From Anaerobacillus sp. CMMVII (lineage in GTDB: Bacteria > Bacillota > Bacilli > Bacillales > Anaerobacillaceae), in NCBI RefSeq assembly GCF_025377685.1, contig NZ_JACEHK010000001.1, positions 488,885 to 552,884 on the forward strand: 64,000 nt of DNA, read 5' to 3'. Below the pieces are notes generated by a model, which was given only the letters and a program-made list of their open reading frames with translations, ran no database searches and was not told the origin of the DNA. Positions 1 through 8,373 of this stretch are shown piece by piece (position 1 is the stretch's first letter; each line of letters opens with the position of its first letter). The position numbers were made by a program, and so were the translations under genes.

Positions 1-812
1 TCTTTGTTGAAAAGACACTTTATGCCCAGATAGAAAACGAGCAATGTTTTCTTCAGCTTGCCGCTCACCTTAAAAAAGAGTTCCGCTGGCTCGATTTGAT
101 TGCTTTATATCTAACTAAATTAGCAAACACTCCTTCTACTGCTTATTATCAGCCACTAATCAATTTGCTTGAACATCATTTTAATAAACAAGAAATTGAA
201 TTGATCCTTGAACAGCTTTCCTGCCAACTACCTACGTTTCTCCCATTGCAACAAGATTTATTTAATTACTATGTACAAACGCATAACGTTGAGGCTGTTT
301 TAAAGATGATGAAAACTCATCACTTTAAGCTAACTAGCACTCAAGCACGGACTCTAGGCGACATACTTGAACAGATAGATGTTGATGCCGAAGTTATACA
401 TCCAGAATTGCTAACGACGTTGTTGAAAGCAGTACTGAAACACTTTCCGCAAAAAGCTGAGCAGTTACTTACGAAATACGTCATCGCATTACTTAAAACA
501 CAGGAACTATCCTATATCAAAGATTGGCTCAATTCGTTTAAAGAAGATCATAAAAATCTACAGATCATAAGAAAAATTGATACAATGCAACGTCTAAATG
601 ACAACCTCGAGGACATGTATTCACTTGGGGAATTATATTATCAATTAAAACAGCATGAAAAAGCGGTTGAATGCTTCAGCTGGGAAATGGAGTTAAATCC
701 GACTGACCCAAAACCATTACAATGGTTAGCAAAGCTCTATCGGGAAATGGGAATGGAGCATCAATCAGAAGGCTACCGCCAGCTCTGTATCAACATTCAA
801 AAACGGGCGTAA
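1..812 (+). CDS. TPR-containing protein, 3' part (5' end outside window)
   Basis: The reading frame is open from the first bases of the window to TAA at 810-812, so only the C-terminal ~269 residues are visible and the start lies upstream. The last ~70 residues read as tetratricopeptide-type helices (a LGELYYQLKQHEKAVECF repeat, then a second helix pair ending in a basic tail). The rest is Leu/Gln-rich alpha-helical repeat. No catalytic motif is visible in this part. TPR solenoids normally hold protein partners, so a scaffold or regulatory role is inferred. A C-terminal extension of a larger multidomain protein is equally possible. An internal TTG at 96 could be mistaken for the start, but coding sequence continues upstream of it. 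Confidence 0.75.
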   Translation, partial: FVEKTLYAQIENEQCFLQLAAHLKKEFRWLDLIALYLTKLANTPSTAYYQPLINLLEHHFNKQEIELILEQLSCQLPTFLPLQQDLFNYYVQTHNVEAVLKMMKTHHFKLTSTQARTLGDILEQIDVDAEVIHPELLTTLLKAVLKHFPQKAEQLLTKYVIALLKTQELSYIKDWLNSFKEDHKNLQIIRKIDTMQRLNDNLEDMYSLGELYYQLKQHEKAVECFSWEMELNPTDPKPLQWLAKLYREMGMEHQSEGYRQLCINIQKRA

Positions 813-818
813 TAGTAT

Positions 819-1025
819 CTAGCTTGTCTTTTTTTTCATTAGGTTTGTTTTACGATTTAACGCAGCGGCAAGTAAGTCGTCAAATTGCAGCTTGCTGTCT
901 GCTTTTGATGAAGGGCAAGTGTTGTTTAGTACTTGTAGCCTGTGGCGTTGGTCAGTACTTGCTTGTATTTGACTTGCGCTAGTTATAGATGATTGTCTTC
1001 GGAAATACATTACAGTTGAGTTCAT
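819..1025 (-). CDS. Small Ser/Gln-rich hypothetical protein (68 aa)
   Basis: A 68-codon frame on the minus strand, convergent with the TPR gene, starts with ATG behind a strong ribosome binding site (TAGGAGAAGAAC directly before the ATG). That site is the main reason to take it seriously. The product is hydrophilic, with no membrane segment, a Ser/Thr/Gln-rich first half and a basic C-terminus. I recognise no family. It lies in a 405-bp interval with no other convincing gene. It could be a small sporulation-stage protein or a chance frame. Confidence 0.4.
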   Translation of the reverse strand: MNSTVMYFRRQSSITSASQIQASTDQRHRLQVLNNTCPSSKADSKLQFDDLLAAALNRKTNLMKKKTS

Positions 1026-1216
1026 GTTCTTCTCCTAAGTTTACGGATTGTCTTCAAATATCTATACGAATGTAACTTATTTTTTAGAGGGGATTCTCTA
1101 GTAAACTAATAGAAGGGAAACCGTAGACCTTTGTTGAATGTAAAGGCTAACGAATCAATTAAGCTATGGTGGGCTTGTATGAAACAAAAGATCAATAGTA
1201 ACTGGAGGAAGAAATA

Positions 1217-1426
1217 TTGTTCAATGGAATTGTCTTTATTATTATCATCGCAATTGTTACGTTTACAGCCAGTAAAGTTAGCTTAGAGTATGGATTTAAT
1301 GCTCTTTTATTGAGTTTTATTTTCTTTAACTTTTATTTGCTACTCCATATTAATAAGATTAAAAAGAAAAAAGCTCGTAACTATAATCAATTAGCCGCCA
1401 TTAACTGGTGGCTATTGTTCATTTAA
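1217..1426 (+). CDS. Small two-helix membrane protein
   Basis: A 69-aa product starts at TTG, with GGAGGAA six bases upstream. It has two hydrophobic segments (about residues 3-20 and 28-45), a Lys-rich linker (KIKKKKARN) and a short hydrophobic C-terminus. No family is recognised. It ends about 60 bp before an ECF sigma factor gene and could be co-transcribed with it. Its function is unknown; small membrane proteins beside ECF operons are sometimes accessory to envelope-stress sensing, but nothing here shows that. Confidence 0.55.
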   Translation: MFNGIVFIIIIAIVTFTASKVSLEYGFNALLLSFIFFNFYLLLHINKIKKKKARNYNQLAAINWWLLFI

Positions 1427-1488
1427 TTTTAATTTTTTGTAACGAAACCTGTTTTTTTCGGATATATAGGGCGAAAGGAGGGGGAAAT

Positions 1489-1977
1489 TTGAGAGATCTT
1501 TCTGAGATTTATCAACAATATGCGAATGATGTACTGAAGTATTTAATGTGTCTCTGTCATGATGCTGACTTGTCAGAGGAACTAACACAAGAGACCTTTT
1601 TTCAAGCGGTGAAATCAATTGAAAGATACAACGGTGAATGTAAGATGTCGGTCTGGTTGTGTCAAATTGCAAAGCACTCCTATTATAAGTATTTGGAAAA
1701 GGATCATAAGCAAAAGAAACAACAATGGAATTCACAAGAAACCATTTCTTTTACGACACCAGAGTCTGAATTGATCCGTTCTGAGGATAAGATGTCTTTG
1801 TACCGTAAAATACACTTACTTAACGACCCTTATAAAGAGGTTTTCCTATTAAGAACTTTAGGTGATCTTAGTTTCAGAGAGATTGGTGAGATCCAAGAGA
1901 AAAATGAAAACTGGGCAAGGGTTACTTTTTATCGAGCGAAATTGAAATTACAAGAAGGGGGTTATGACCGTGCGTAA
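1489..1977 (+). CDS. ECF-type RNA polymerase sigma factor
   Basis: The 162-aa protein has region 2 (about residues 5-70, including the ELTQETFFQAV segment typical of sigma-2.2/2.4) and region 4 (about 105-158, with LRTLGDLSFREIGEI as the start of the helix-turn-helix). Length and two-domain layout are those of extracytoplasmic-function sigma factors. I chose TTG at 1489 because AAAGGAGGGGG lies just upstream; the frame extends further 5' without a usable site. It overlaps the next gene by 14 bp, and that gene encodes a zinc-finger anti-sigma factor, the usual arrangement. It should direct core polymerase to a small envelope- or stress-type regulon once the anti-sigma lets go. Confidence 0.85.
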   Translation: MRDLSEIYQQYANDVLKYLMCLCHDADLSEELTQETFFQAVKSIERYNGECKMSVWLCQIAKHSYYKYLEKDHKQKKQQWNSQETISFTTPESELIRSEDKMSLYRKIHLLNDPYKEVFLLRTLGDLSFREIGEIQEKNENWARVTFYRAKLKLQEGGYDRA

Positions 1978-2575
1978 TCAATGTGGAATTGTTCGTGATT
2001 TACTTCCATCCTATATTGATGGACTTTGTAGCAATGAGAGCAAAGAGTTTATTGAAATACATAATAAGAGTTGTGATGCATGTAGGGAAGTTCTTAACCA
2101 AATGAAGACAGAGGTTTCATTCCCAAATGAAAAAGATCGTGTAGAAAGATTAACAGCGAAAAAACCATTTAAGAAGTTAAAGAATATTTTAATAATCTCT
2201 ATTAGTAGTCTGCTCATCCTAGCAGTTATCCTAACAGCTATTGTTTTTGAGTATCTGAATCAGCCGCGACCGGTTGATACAAATTCTATCATTATCCAAG
2301 AAATTGTTATCGAAAATAATCAACTGACAGTTATAGGGGATACCGCACATAGCGCATTATGGTATTCTGGTGAATACGAAATTAACTATGATGGGGTGGA
2401 AACTCTATATTTAATTCCTAGGTATCGTCAAGTGAGTAAAGAAAACTCTTCTGGACGTTTTGTAATTAACCATGAATTTCGAGGAGAACTACTCGAGTTA
2501 GACTTAGCGAGTATTAATAAAATATACCTTCAGGGGAAAAATCCAAGCGATATCAGGCTTATTTGGGAGCGATAG
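1964..2575 (+). CDS. zf-HC2 anti-sigma factor, membrane-anchored
   Basis: The 203-aa protein has an N-terminal zinc-binding anti-sigma signature (HNKSCDAC, the Hx3Cx2C part of a ZAS/zf-HC2 domain, preceded by Cys8 and an LLPSYIDG helix). A single transmembrane helix follows at about residues 70-93 and then an extracytoplasmic domain of about 110 residues. This is the layout of anti-ECF factors that hold the sigma at the membrane. ATG at 1964 has AAGAAGGGGG upstream and overlaps the sigma gene by 14 bp, implying translational coupling. The outer domain is presumably the sensor; I do not recognise its fold. A strong bidirectional hairpin follows. Confidence 0.8.
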   Translation: MTVRNQCGIVRDLLPSYIDGLCSNESKEFIEIHNKSCDACREVLNQMKTEVSFPNEKDRVERLTAKKPFKKLKNILIISISSLLILAVILTAIVFEYLNQPRPVDTNSIIIQEIVIENNQLTVIGDTAHSALWYSGEYEINYDGVETLYLIPRYRQVSKENSSGRFVINHEFRGELLELDLASINKIYLQGKNPSDIRLIWER

Positions 2576-2595
2576 AAAAAATAGCTTAGATGACA

Positions 2596-2632
2596 AAACC
2601 CACATTCCATAGGAGTGTGGGTCTTGGTTTTT
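2596..2632. terminator. Bidirectional intrinsic terminator
   Basis: The stem is ACCCACATTCC (2598-2608) with GGAGTGTGGGT (2612-2622), one bulged pair, flanked by AAAA on one side and a T-run on the other. It separates the convergent anti-sigma gene and the BC1872-like gene. Confidence 0.75.
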
Positions 2633-2935
2633 AAAACCAATCATCAGCGATCGGGTTATTTTCAGCGATTGAGTAGGCGGCATTTGTAATGGCTTCTGCA
2701 AGAGTATTGCCAGTAGCACAAACCTCATTAAAGCAAACCTCAGTATCGCCTTTTTTTGTATAGGTAATTCCGAACTCTTTAGGCTATCAACAATGATCAT
2801 TGCTTGTTCAAGATTTTGATCAGGTTGAAATTTAGAGACATGAATTAGTGTATTTTTTTCAAAGTCATACCAATTACCTGAACTATTTAATTTCCAACCT
2901 AATAATCTTCGTGCAATTATTTCTATCTTGTTCAT
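2631..2935 (-). pseudogene. BC1872-like (phage ABA-sandwich) protein, frameshifted
   Basis: The minus-strand frame starts at ATG 2935 (MNKIEIIARRLLGWKL...) and reads well to about residue 50 (...AMIIVDSL). The homologous sequence then continues in another frame as KEFGITYTKKGDTEVCFNEV and ends ...ENNPIADDWF at TAA 2631-2633. One base missing near 2780-2790 explains this; adding one restores 306 nt, 101 residues. The pattern resembles the small phage-associated BC1872/ABA-sandwich family found singly or in prophages of Bacillaceae. There is no other phage gene nearby, so it is a solitary relic or domesticated copy. The shift fits the run of one-base deletions seen elsewhere in this window. Confidence 0.6.
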
Positions 2936-3013
2936 ATTTATGTCCCCCTACTTTTCTATATTTTTTTATTTTACCATTTTCTTTGAAGTACTCTGTATAA
3001 TATTTTTTTAAAA

Positions 3014-3030
3014 GGCTGTTTTCGCAAATT
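3014..3030. repeat. Solo end of GGCTGTTTTCG-type inverted-repeat element
   Basis: GGCTGTTTTCGCAAATT matches the ends of the elements near 29.1 kb and 63.4-63.7 kb. No partner end is visible here. The following bases contain a small palindrome (GAGAATAAATTCTC). Interpreted as a decayed or partial copy of the same dispersed family. Confidence 0.5.
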
Positions 3031-3108
3031 TTTAAGAAATAAGTTTGGAGAATAAATTCTCTAGGCTTTTATTTTTAAAGATAATGTATAAAATATCGTC
3101 TTAAAAAA

Positions 3109-3350
3109 TGTCTAGCTCCAAGACACATCAATGAAGTTACTTCATTGCAGGTTTTGCGACGAGTAAACGTAGTGACGCAGGAGCATCGCACAGCCCCTCG
3201 AGGTCAAATAACCTTGTTCATTAAATGCTGCCTCTGTGGTCCAGTAGGTCCTCGAGGCAAAGCTTCATGTAGTAACTCTAGAAGTAACACACGTTGTGAA
3301 CGAGGTCAGTAGCTTTTGTCGGGGCTAAATGGGTGCTTGCGCTTTTCTTG
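3109..3350. repeat. Dispersed intergenic repeat, full-length copy
   Basis: A GC-richer block of about 240 bp runs from TGTCTAGCTCC to GCTTGCGCTTTTCTTG with no ORF. It contains the TCGAGG..CCTCGAGG and CGGGGC motifs seen again at 53953-54077 (same strand) and 63769-63880 (inverted). An 85-bp stretch (3225-3310) is nearly identical to 53991-54077. Repeats with these TGTCTAGCT / GCGCTTGCGCTTTTCTT ends recur in intergenic DNA of many Bacillaceae. It fills most of the 530-bp gap between the BC1872-like gene and the GNAT gene. Confidence 0.7.
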
Positions 3351-3464
3351 TTATTTAGAAGTTTAAATAAATGGATAAATATGTTAAATTAAAAGGTAGG
3401 AGGGTCATTTTTTTCTATTCATGTTAGCTAGATAGACAACCTTCGGAGTTAGGAGAGTTTTAAG

Positions 3465-4031
3465 ATGGAAATGTTATGTGGTCAAAGGATATCATTGGAG
3501 TTTGCTAAACAAAACGATAAAAAGTTAGTCTTTGATATGCTTGTTTCACAAGAGGTAATAGAGTTCATGTTTAATGACGAGCATCCAGCTCCTTCATGGG
3601 AGGAGTTCAATGAAGGGGAACCTGACACATATTTTTCTGGGGTGCCAAGTGAAGTTGGGAATTATTTGCTCATTAAGGCCAACGGTGAAACCATTGGATC
3701 TATTAGTTACTCATTAAGTAAGGGAAAAAAAAGCGCTGCTGAGTTAGACATTTGGATTTCTTCCTCAAAAAATCTTGGCAAAGGCTATGGAAGAGAAGCC
3801 TTAAACATGATTGTCGATTTTATACATACTCACTACAAACTTACGACATTTATCATTAGACCATGGATAAAAAATTCGAATGCCATAAAAGCCTATAAAA
3901 AATGCGGCTTTAAAGAAATGGATGTATTTAATATGGAAGATTATTATTCAGAGGAAGATATTGCTCTATACGGCGAAGGTGATTATGGTTCAGGTGAAAC
4001 GATCAATCTGGTTAAGGAAATAGTTATATGA
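3465..4031 (+). CDS. GNAT-family N-acetyltransferase
   Basis: The 188-aa protein carries the acetyl-CoA binding motif A (LGKGYGREAL, about residues 104-113) and the motif B region IKNSNAIKAYKKCGFKEM near residues 138-155, both hallmarks of GNAT acetyltransferases. The N-terminus (RISLEFAKQNDKKLVFDML) fits the RimJ/AAC(6')-like branch. It would transfer an acetyl group from acetyl-CoA to an amine; the acceptor cannot be told. TAGGAGAG precedes the ATG. It overlaps the next gene by 4 bp (ATGA), so the two form a unit. Aminoglycoside acetyltransferases share this layout, but resistance is not demonstrated. Confidence 0.8.
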   Translation: MEMLCGQRISLEFAKQNDKKLVFDMLVSQEVIEFMFNDEHPAPSWEEFNEGEPDTYFSGVPSEVGNYLLIKANGETIGSISYSLSKGKKSAAELDIWISSSKNLGKGYGREALNMIVDFIHTHYKLTTFIIRPWIKNSNAIKAYKKCGFKEMDVFNMEDYYSEEDIALYGEGDYGSGETINLVKEIVI

Positions 4032-4560
4032 AAAAAGTCATTTTGGTTGCTTTTTTAGCGTCTTTAGCAGTTATAATCACAATCTGGTACACTTTACCGA
4101 AACACCATGATGAAACCTTCGAAGGAATTTTGTATCAATTAGGTTCGGAAAATAGAGGGTTGGAAGAAGCGGTGACTATAGAGGTCAATGGAAAAATCCG
4201 AAACACGCTATTAGGAAAAAAGATATTCACCGGAACGCTAAAACTAAATGGTGAAGTCATTCCCCACCCAAATGCAGAGGGAAATTTGGAAATTGAATTT
4301 CAAAGTTACGGAAACGGAATGATTAGCTATTGGGTTAACACAGATGCTACGATTGAAGGCAATTATTATTTTGGAGATCTCTTATAAATAATGACCTAAG
4401 TGCCCTGACAATGACAAAGCACGAACAATTTGATGGAGGTTCGACATGGGAAGGAAATAACGGTTTCTTAATTTCTGCTCCTTCAACCAACAGAACAGAA
4501 GCGATCATGATTTCAAATGAATTAATGAAGGATTTTTTACGTGGATACACATTAGAATAA
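4028..4560 (+). pseudogene. Membrane-anchored exported protein, one frameshift
   Basis: The first frame gives 119 residues: an N-terminal membrane anchor or signal (about residues 3-22), then a beta-rich extracytoplasmic region (TIEVNGKIRN..FTGTLKLNGEV). It stops at 4387, but a neighbouring frame continues without a break (NNDLSALTMTKHEQFDGGST...) and ends RGYTLE at 4558-4560, just before a terminator. One missing base near 4376-4388 explains this; adding it gives 178 codons. The fold is not recognised. It is translationally coupled to the GNAT gene. I think the intact gene encodes an exported or membrane-tethered protein of about 177 aa. Confidence 0.6.
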
Positions 4561-4561
4561 G

Positions 4562-4597
4562 AACGGGTGGGCTACTTAAGCCCGTTTTTTTGTTTTT
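4562..4597 (+). terminator. Intrinsic terminator
   Basis: The outer stem AACGGG/CCCGTT encloses GGGCT/AGCCC and is followed by TTTTTTTGTTTTTTT. It lies directly after the restored stop of the frameshifted gene, which supports 4560 as the true gene end. Confidence 0.75.
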
Positions 4598-4778
4598 TTA
4601 AGTAACTTTATCTAAATCATAGAAGGTAGAACTGTGGTTTATTTCGGTTTGTTTATTCCTTTTTCAGGAAGAAGCCCTGGTAAGTCTGCTTCGAAATCTC
4701 TTTATTTTCCACCAATAGTTTTTATTTAAATGAAGAAACTATAAGAAAAATAACATCTTTAAAAAAGGAGCAATAGAC

Positions 4779-5759
4779 ATGAAACAAAAATTTCTTGGTT
4801 TATTTATATTGTGTGTATTATTAGTTTCAATTATTGGGTGTAACGGCAATCAACAAGCGCTAGATACTCGAAGTGTACAACCACTTGGAGATTTTGGTAA
4901 TATCAATAGACAAACCCAAACTTTTGATGATTACCGTATAAATGAGGAAGAACAGCTAATGGGACGTAGTCAGGTGGACGCCCAAGCAAATCCATATGGT
5001 AACATTTCAAATGCAAATACGGATATCCCAAGTAGTCAATACCCACATACGAAAGCGATTCAAATTCAAGAGGCAAAATACAAATTCGTCGTTGATGGTA
5101 GTACGAATCAAGCAAAGCAATGGGCTGGAAAGGTTACAGATTGGGCAAAACAAAGAGCATCACAAGGTGCAGCACCAGCCCGACAGCAACCGGAAGCAAC
5201 AACACCTGCTCCAGCACAACAACAACCAACCGAGCAACAACCAGAAGCAGCGACACCAGCACCAACGGAGCAACAGCGACCAGAAGCAACGCCAACACCA
5301 GCACCAGCGGAGCAACAGCAACCAGAAGCAGCAACACCTGCTCCAGCCGAGCAACAACAGAAACAAGCTCCTACTGCAGGAATTAGTGATGCAGCAGCAA
5401 AAGTAATTGAACTGACAAATGCTGAAAGAAGAAAAAATGGATTACCTGATTACCAAGCTGATGCTCAATTAAGTGGCGTCGCGAAAGTGAAATCAGATGA
5501 TATGCAACAAAATAACTATTTTTCTCACACAAGTCCTACTCATGGTTCGCCTTTCGACATGATCAGAGACCATGGTGTTTCTTATAACTCTGCTGGTGAA
5601 AATATTGCCAAAGGGCAACAGACTCCTGAACAAGTCGTCCAGTCGTGGATGAACAGTGAAGGTCATCGTAAAAATATTTTAAGCGCTGATTTCACGCACA
5701 TTGGTGTAGGGTATAATGAACAAGGGCACTACTGGACACAGATGTTTATTCGTAAATAA
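4779..5759 (+). CDS. CAP/SCP-domain lipoprotein (YkwD-like)
   Basis: The 326-aa protein has a lipoprotein signal peptide with lipobox SIIGC at residues 17-21. An N-terminal region of unclear fold runs to about residue 125. A low-complexity Ala/Pro/Gln/Glu/Thr stretch follows (about 130-200, repeats of the APAEQQQPEA type), then a C-terminal CAP domain (about 205-326) with NAERRKNGLP, SGVAKVKSDDM, the FSHTSPTHGSPFDM segment, GENIAKG and a GVGYNEQGHYWTQMF end. Bacillus YkwD-like CAP proteins are surface or spore-associated and of uncertain chemistry. The Pro/Ala/Gln linker probably spans the wall. An RBS (AAAAAAGGAGC) precedes the ATG. The repeat DNA is the only source of long open frames on the other strand here. 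Confidence 0.85.
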   Translation: MKQKFLGLFILCVLLVSIIGCNGNQQALDTRSVQPLGDFGNINRQTQTFDDYRINEEEQLMGRSQVDAQANPYGNISNANTDIPSSQYPHTKAIQIQEAKYKFVVDGSTNQAKQWAGKVTDWAKQRASQGAAPARQQPEATTPAPAQQQPTEQQPEAATPAPTEQQRPEATPTPAPAEQQQPEAATPAPAEQQQKQAPTAGISDAAAKVIELTNAERRKNGLPDYQADAQLSGVAKVKSDDMQQNNYFSHTSPTHGSPFDMIRDHGVSYNSAGENIAKGQQTPEQVVQSWMNSEGHRKNILSADFTHIGVGYNEQGHYWTQMFIRK

Positions 5760-5774
5760 ATAGTAATAAATGTT

Positions 5775-5807
5775 GGTGGCTCAATTTTCGAGCCGCCTTT
5801 TTCTTTT
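5775..5807 (+). terminator. Intrinsic terminator
   Basis: GGTGGCTC (5775-5782) pairs with GAGCCGCC (5790-5797, one G-T), followed by a T-rich tract. It ends the CAP gene transcript. Confidence 0.75.
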
Positions 5808-5938
5808 TTATAGTACTAAAAGAGATGAATATTAAATAGACCTCTTGAATATGATCATAAAGATAGTCTTCAATCACATTCCTCTAGTACATTCCATAGT
5901 GGATTACAATTCAAATTTTGAATAGGGAGAGGGTGTAA

Positions 5939-6427
5939 ATGAGATTTACTGTGCATTATATTCCATTAAATAAGATCAAGCCCGATTCTTCGATAAAAGT
6001 GACAGGTCAAATTAAAAAGCTGCAACGTTTGATGTGGGATTGTATGAATTTGATTGTTGTGAAAAAAAACAGCAAAGACGGTAGCTACACCATTTTAAGT
6101 GGAACTGACCGTTTTGAATACTTAAAGCAGCAGACGAAAAACATCTATGCTCCCTGTATTATTGATAACAGCAGTTCCTCTGGAATTAAAGCCTTCTTTG
6201 ACCGTTTCCGTAACAAGCAACCTCTTGATGATTTTCCAATGGCTCCAAAAAGCTGGTCGATCGTTCGTTCTTTTTTTAAAGAAGAGCCTCGCTTTCAACA
6301 ACTGTCCCGAACGCAACAACTAAAAGTCTTGATCTTAGCGGTCCGTTATAAGCATACCGTTATTTCATCAATGAAAACAAAAGTCGACCATATCCTAAAG
6401 GATGATAAGAGTTCGAAAAGGCGATAG
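5939..6427 (+). CDS. ParB N-terminal-like domain protein
   Basis: A 162-aa protein. Residues 8-80 follow the ParB/Sulfiredoxin-like pattern: IPLNKIKPDSSIK at the start, LIVVKKNSKDGSYTILSGTDRFEYLK in the position of the ParB 'V..DGRYELIDGHHR' strand-helix. The canonical GxxRxxA arginine signature is altered (SGTDRFEYL). The C-terminal half is basic and helical with no recognisable DNA-binding domain. Because it is a single gene without a ParA partner, chromosome segregation is unlikely; a nuclease-like or regulatory role is possible but unproven. GGGAGAGGGTGTAA precedes the ATG. Confidence 0.5.
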   Translation: MRFTVHYIPLNKIKPDSSIKVTGQIKKLQRLMWDCMNLIVVKKNSKDGSYTILSGTDRFEYLKQQTKNIYAPCIIDNSSSSGIKAFFDRFRNKQPLDDFPMAPKSWSIVRSFFKEEPRFQQLSRTQQLKVLILAVRYKHTVISSMKTKVDHILKDDKSSKRR

Positions 6428-6436
6428 TAGGAGAAG

Positions 6437-6468
6437 AACACACCGCCCCTGGGATAGGTGTGTTTTAC
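6437..6468 (+). terminator. Intrinsic terminator
   Basis: AACACACC (6437-6444) pairs with GGTGTGTT (6457-6464), followed by a short T-run. It lies after the ParB-like gene. Confidence 0.65.
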
Positions 6469-6604
6469 TTATGGCATATTAAAGTGTATAGACTGCACAA
6501 CGTTTGCTTGTCTCAGCGCTTTTCAGTAGAATAGGAATGATCTGTTCAATCGACAAAATCCGGGTGGTGACAGGCACCGCCCATAGCTGAAATGAGGAAA
6601 ACCA

Positions 6605-7669
6605 ATGAATAAACCATCCATTTATGGATTAACATTAGAGCAATTAACAGCCTGGCTGTTAGAATATGGGCACAAAAAAGGACGAGCATTGCAGGTATGG
6701 GATTGGCTATATGTTAAACGGGTCAATAGCTTTTTCGATATGACTGATGTAAATCAAGAGTGCCTCACGTTACTTGATCAACATTTTGCAATTAAAACGT
6801 TCATGGAGCATATCAAACAAGAAGCATCGGACGGTACAACAAAGTTTTTGTTTAAGCTTCAAGATGGAAACTTAATCGAGACAGTCTTAATGCGCCAGCG
6901 GTATGGATTATCAGTGTGCGTCACGACACAGGTTGGCTGTAATATTGGATGCAGCTTTTGTGCAAGCGGATTACTGACAAAAACTCGTGATTTATCGACC
7001 GCTGAAATCGTTGAGCAAATTATGATGGTTCAAAATCATTTAGATGAGAACGACCTAGGAAAAGAAGTAACCCATGTAGTCGTAATGGGTATTGGAGAGC
7101 CTTTCGATAACTTTGAAAACTTGGTTGCTTTTCTACAGATAATTAAAGACCAAAGAGGGCTTGAAATAGCACCGAAAAATATTACAGTTTCAACGAGCGG
7201 ACTTTCTGAGAAAATATATGAATTTGCTGATTTGAATTTGCAGGTTCATCTAGCTATTTCGCTCCATGCTCCAAATAACGAACTACGGACTAAGATCATG
7301 AAAATCAATCGCGCAATTCCATTAGAAAAGCTAATGGAGGCAATGGATTATTATATCGAAAAAACAAATCGACGTATCATGTTGGAGTATATTATGCTAC
7401 AGGGTGTTAATGATCAACCAGAACATGCCCGTGAGCTAGTTGAACTAGTTGGCGACTATGACAAAAAAATATCAATCAATCTAATTCCATATAATCCAGT
7501 TGATGAACATGATCAATACCAAAGAAGTCTTCAAGAAGACGTTTTTGCCTTCTATACGATACTACGTGAAAAGGCGATTAGCGCAAGTATTCGACAGGAA
7601 CATGGGACAGATATTGATGCTGCTTGTGGACAGCTACGTAGTAAACAAATAAAGAAAAACAAGCGTTAA
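6605..7669 (+). CDS. rlmN: RlmN-type radical SAM 23S rRNA/tRNA adenine C2-methyltransferase
   Basis: The 354-aa protein has the radical SAM cluster motif CNIGCSFC (Cys112, Cys116, Cys119), [19 protein letters not shown] and the C-terminal AACGQL motif carrying the second catalytic cysteine (Cys341). These are the features of RlmN, which methylates C2 of A2503 in 23S rRNA and A37 of some tRNAs through a methyl-cysteine intermediate. The N-terminal [26 protein letters not shown] matches RlmN rather than Cfr. It is shorter at the N-terminus than B. subtilis RlmN (YloN). In B. subtilis rlmN sits between rsmB and prpC; here the neighbours are unrelated, so this may be a second paralogue. An RBS (AAATGAGGAAAACC) lies upstream. 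Confidence 0.85.
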   Translation: MNKPSIYGLTLEQLTAWLLEYGHKKGRALQVWDWLYVKRVNSFFDMTDVNQECLTLLDQHFAIKTFMEHIKQEASDGTTKFLFKLQDGNLIETVLMRQRYGLSVCVTTQVGCNIGCSFCASGLLTKTRDLSTAEIVEQIMMVQNHLDENDLGKEVTHVVVMGIGEPFDNFENLVAFLQIIKDQRGLEIAPKNITVSTSGLSEKIYEFADLNLQVHLAISLHAPNNELRTKIMKINRAIPLEKLMEAMDYYIEKTNRRIMLEYIMLQGVNDQPEHARELVELVGDYDKKISINLIPYNPVDEHDQYQRSLQEDVFAFYTILREKAISASIRQEHGTDIDAACGQLRSKQIKKNKR

Positions 7670-7690
7670 TTTACAAGAGGGAAAGCCAAT

Positions 7691-7750
7691 GTGAAACCAG
7701 TTCTTAACAAAAATTTAACACATGAGCTACTACGAATCCGGGGAAAGTAA
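7691..7750 (+). CDS. Possible 19-aa micro-ORF
   Basis: A GTG start follows AAGAGGGAAAG and gives 19 codons ending in TAA, in the gap after rlmN. The peptide (MKPVLNKNLTHELLRIRGK) is basic and otherwise unremarkable. Only the RBS supports it; it may be a leader or chance. Confidence 0.25.
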   Translation: MKPVLNKNLTHELLRIRGK

Positions 7751-7776
7751 GAATAAAAAGGTGGTATAGATAACGA

Positions 7777-8223
7777 ATGCCTAATGTAATTCGCTTATTA
7801 ATGCTCACGGTTCCTTGGTTTTCAATTGCAGTACTTCCCAAAAAGTCCTTCCGTGAATACTTACCGGTATCTGCCTTTACTTCGCTACTTGTCTGTTGCA
7901 TGTGTTTAGCAGCTGTAAAAAACAAATGGTGGATTGTAAGAGGTGGTTGGAAATCGACCTTATTTAACGATTTCAGTTTCGTATTTGGCCCATTCTTTAT
8001 CGGGACCCTATGGGTGTTTCATTTTACGTTTGGAAATTTTAAACGCTATCTTTTGGCTAATTTAATAATGGATCTAGTATTTTCCTATCCGTTAAATTAC
8101 CTCCTACAACGCTTAGGTCTTTATAAACTGGTTAACTTTAAACCTAAGCATATATTTGCTATGTTTTCGGTCTTTTCGGTAACGATTTATGGCTGTCAGC
8201 TGCTTTTTAATCGACTTCGATAA
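7777..8223 (+). CDS. Hypothetical membrane protein (148 aa)
   Basis: A polytopic membrane protein with hydrophobic segments near residues 5-20, 33-50, 68-88, 93-112 and 125-142, and little soluble sequence between them. The FNDFSFVFGPFFIGTLWVF stretch is conserved-looking, but I cannot name a family. The gene stands alone between rlmN and a terminator. The ribosome binding site is weak (AAAAGGTGG about 17 bases upstream of this ATG), so the exact start is uncertain. Confidence 0.6.
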   Translation: MPNVIRLLMLTVPWFSIAVLPKKSFREYLPVSAFTSLLVCCMCLAAVKNKWWIVRGGWKSTLFNDFSFVFGPFFIGTLWVFHFTFGNFKRYLLANLIMDLVFSYPLNYLLQRLGLYKLVNFKPKHIFAMFSVFSVTIYGCQLLFNRLR

Positions 8224-8232
8224 CTTCTAAAC

Positions 8233-8259
8233 AGCGTTTCATCAGAAGCGCTTTTTTTT
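8233..8259 (+). terminator. Intrinsic terminator
   Basis: AGCGTTTC pairs with GAAGCGCT (one G-T) over an ATCA loop, followed by eight T residues. Confidence 0.75.
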
Positions 8260-8373
8260 GCGTGTGAATATAGATTGAATTTTCTGACAAATTATGGAGC
8301 AAGAATAAAATATTGTCCATATATTGTAGTACGAACTATTATTCTTCTAAAAAGTAGAGAGGAGTGCATCGGT

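Noticed and set aside
722-982. 86-aa plus-strand ORF overlapping the end of the TPR gene
   Set aside because: Starts inside the TPR coding region without RBS; the minus-strand ORF at 819-1025 has a far better start site.
2631-2935. A prophage remnant
   Set aside because: Only one BC1872-like gene is present; no integrase, portal, terminase or attachment repeats nearby.
4996-5406. Several long ORFs in other frames and strand over the CAP gene repeat region
   Set aside because: They come from the low-complexity Pro/Ala/Gln repeat DNA; only the frame with lipobox and CAP domain makes sense.
6562-6575. GGTGACAGGCACC near rlmN and GGTGTCTGACACC near 56138 as operators
   Set aside because: Short near-palindromes of this type are common in Bacillaceae intergenic DNA; two different versions next to unrelated genes give no regulatory case.
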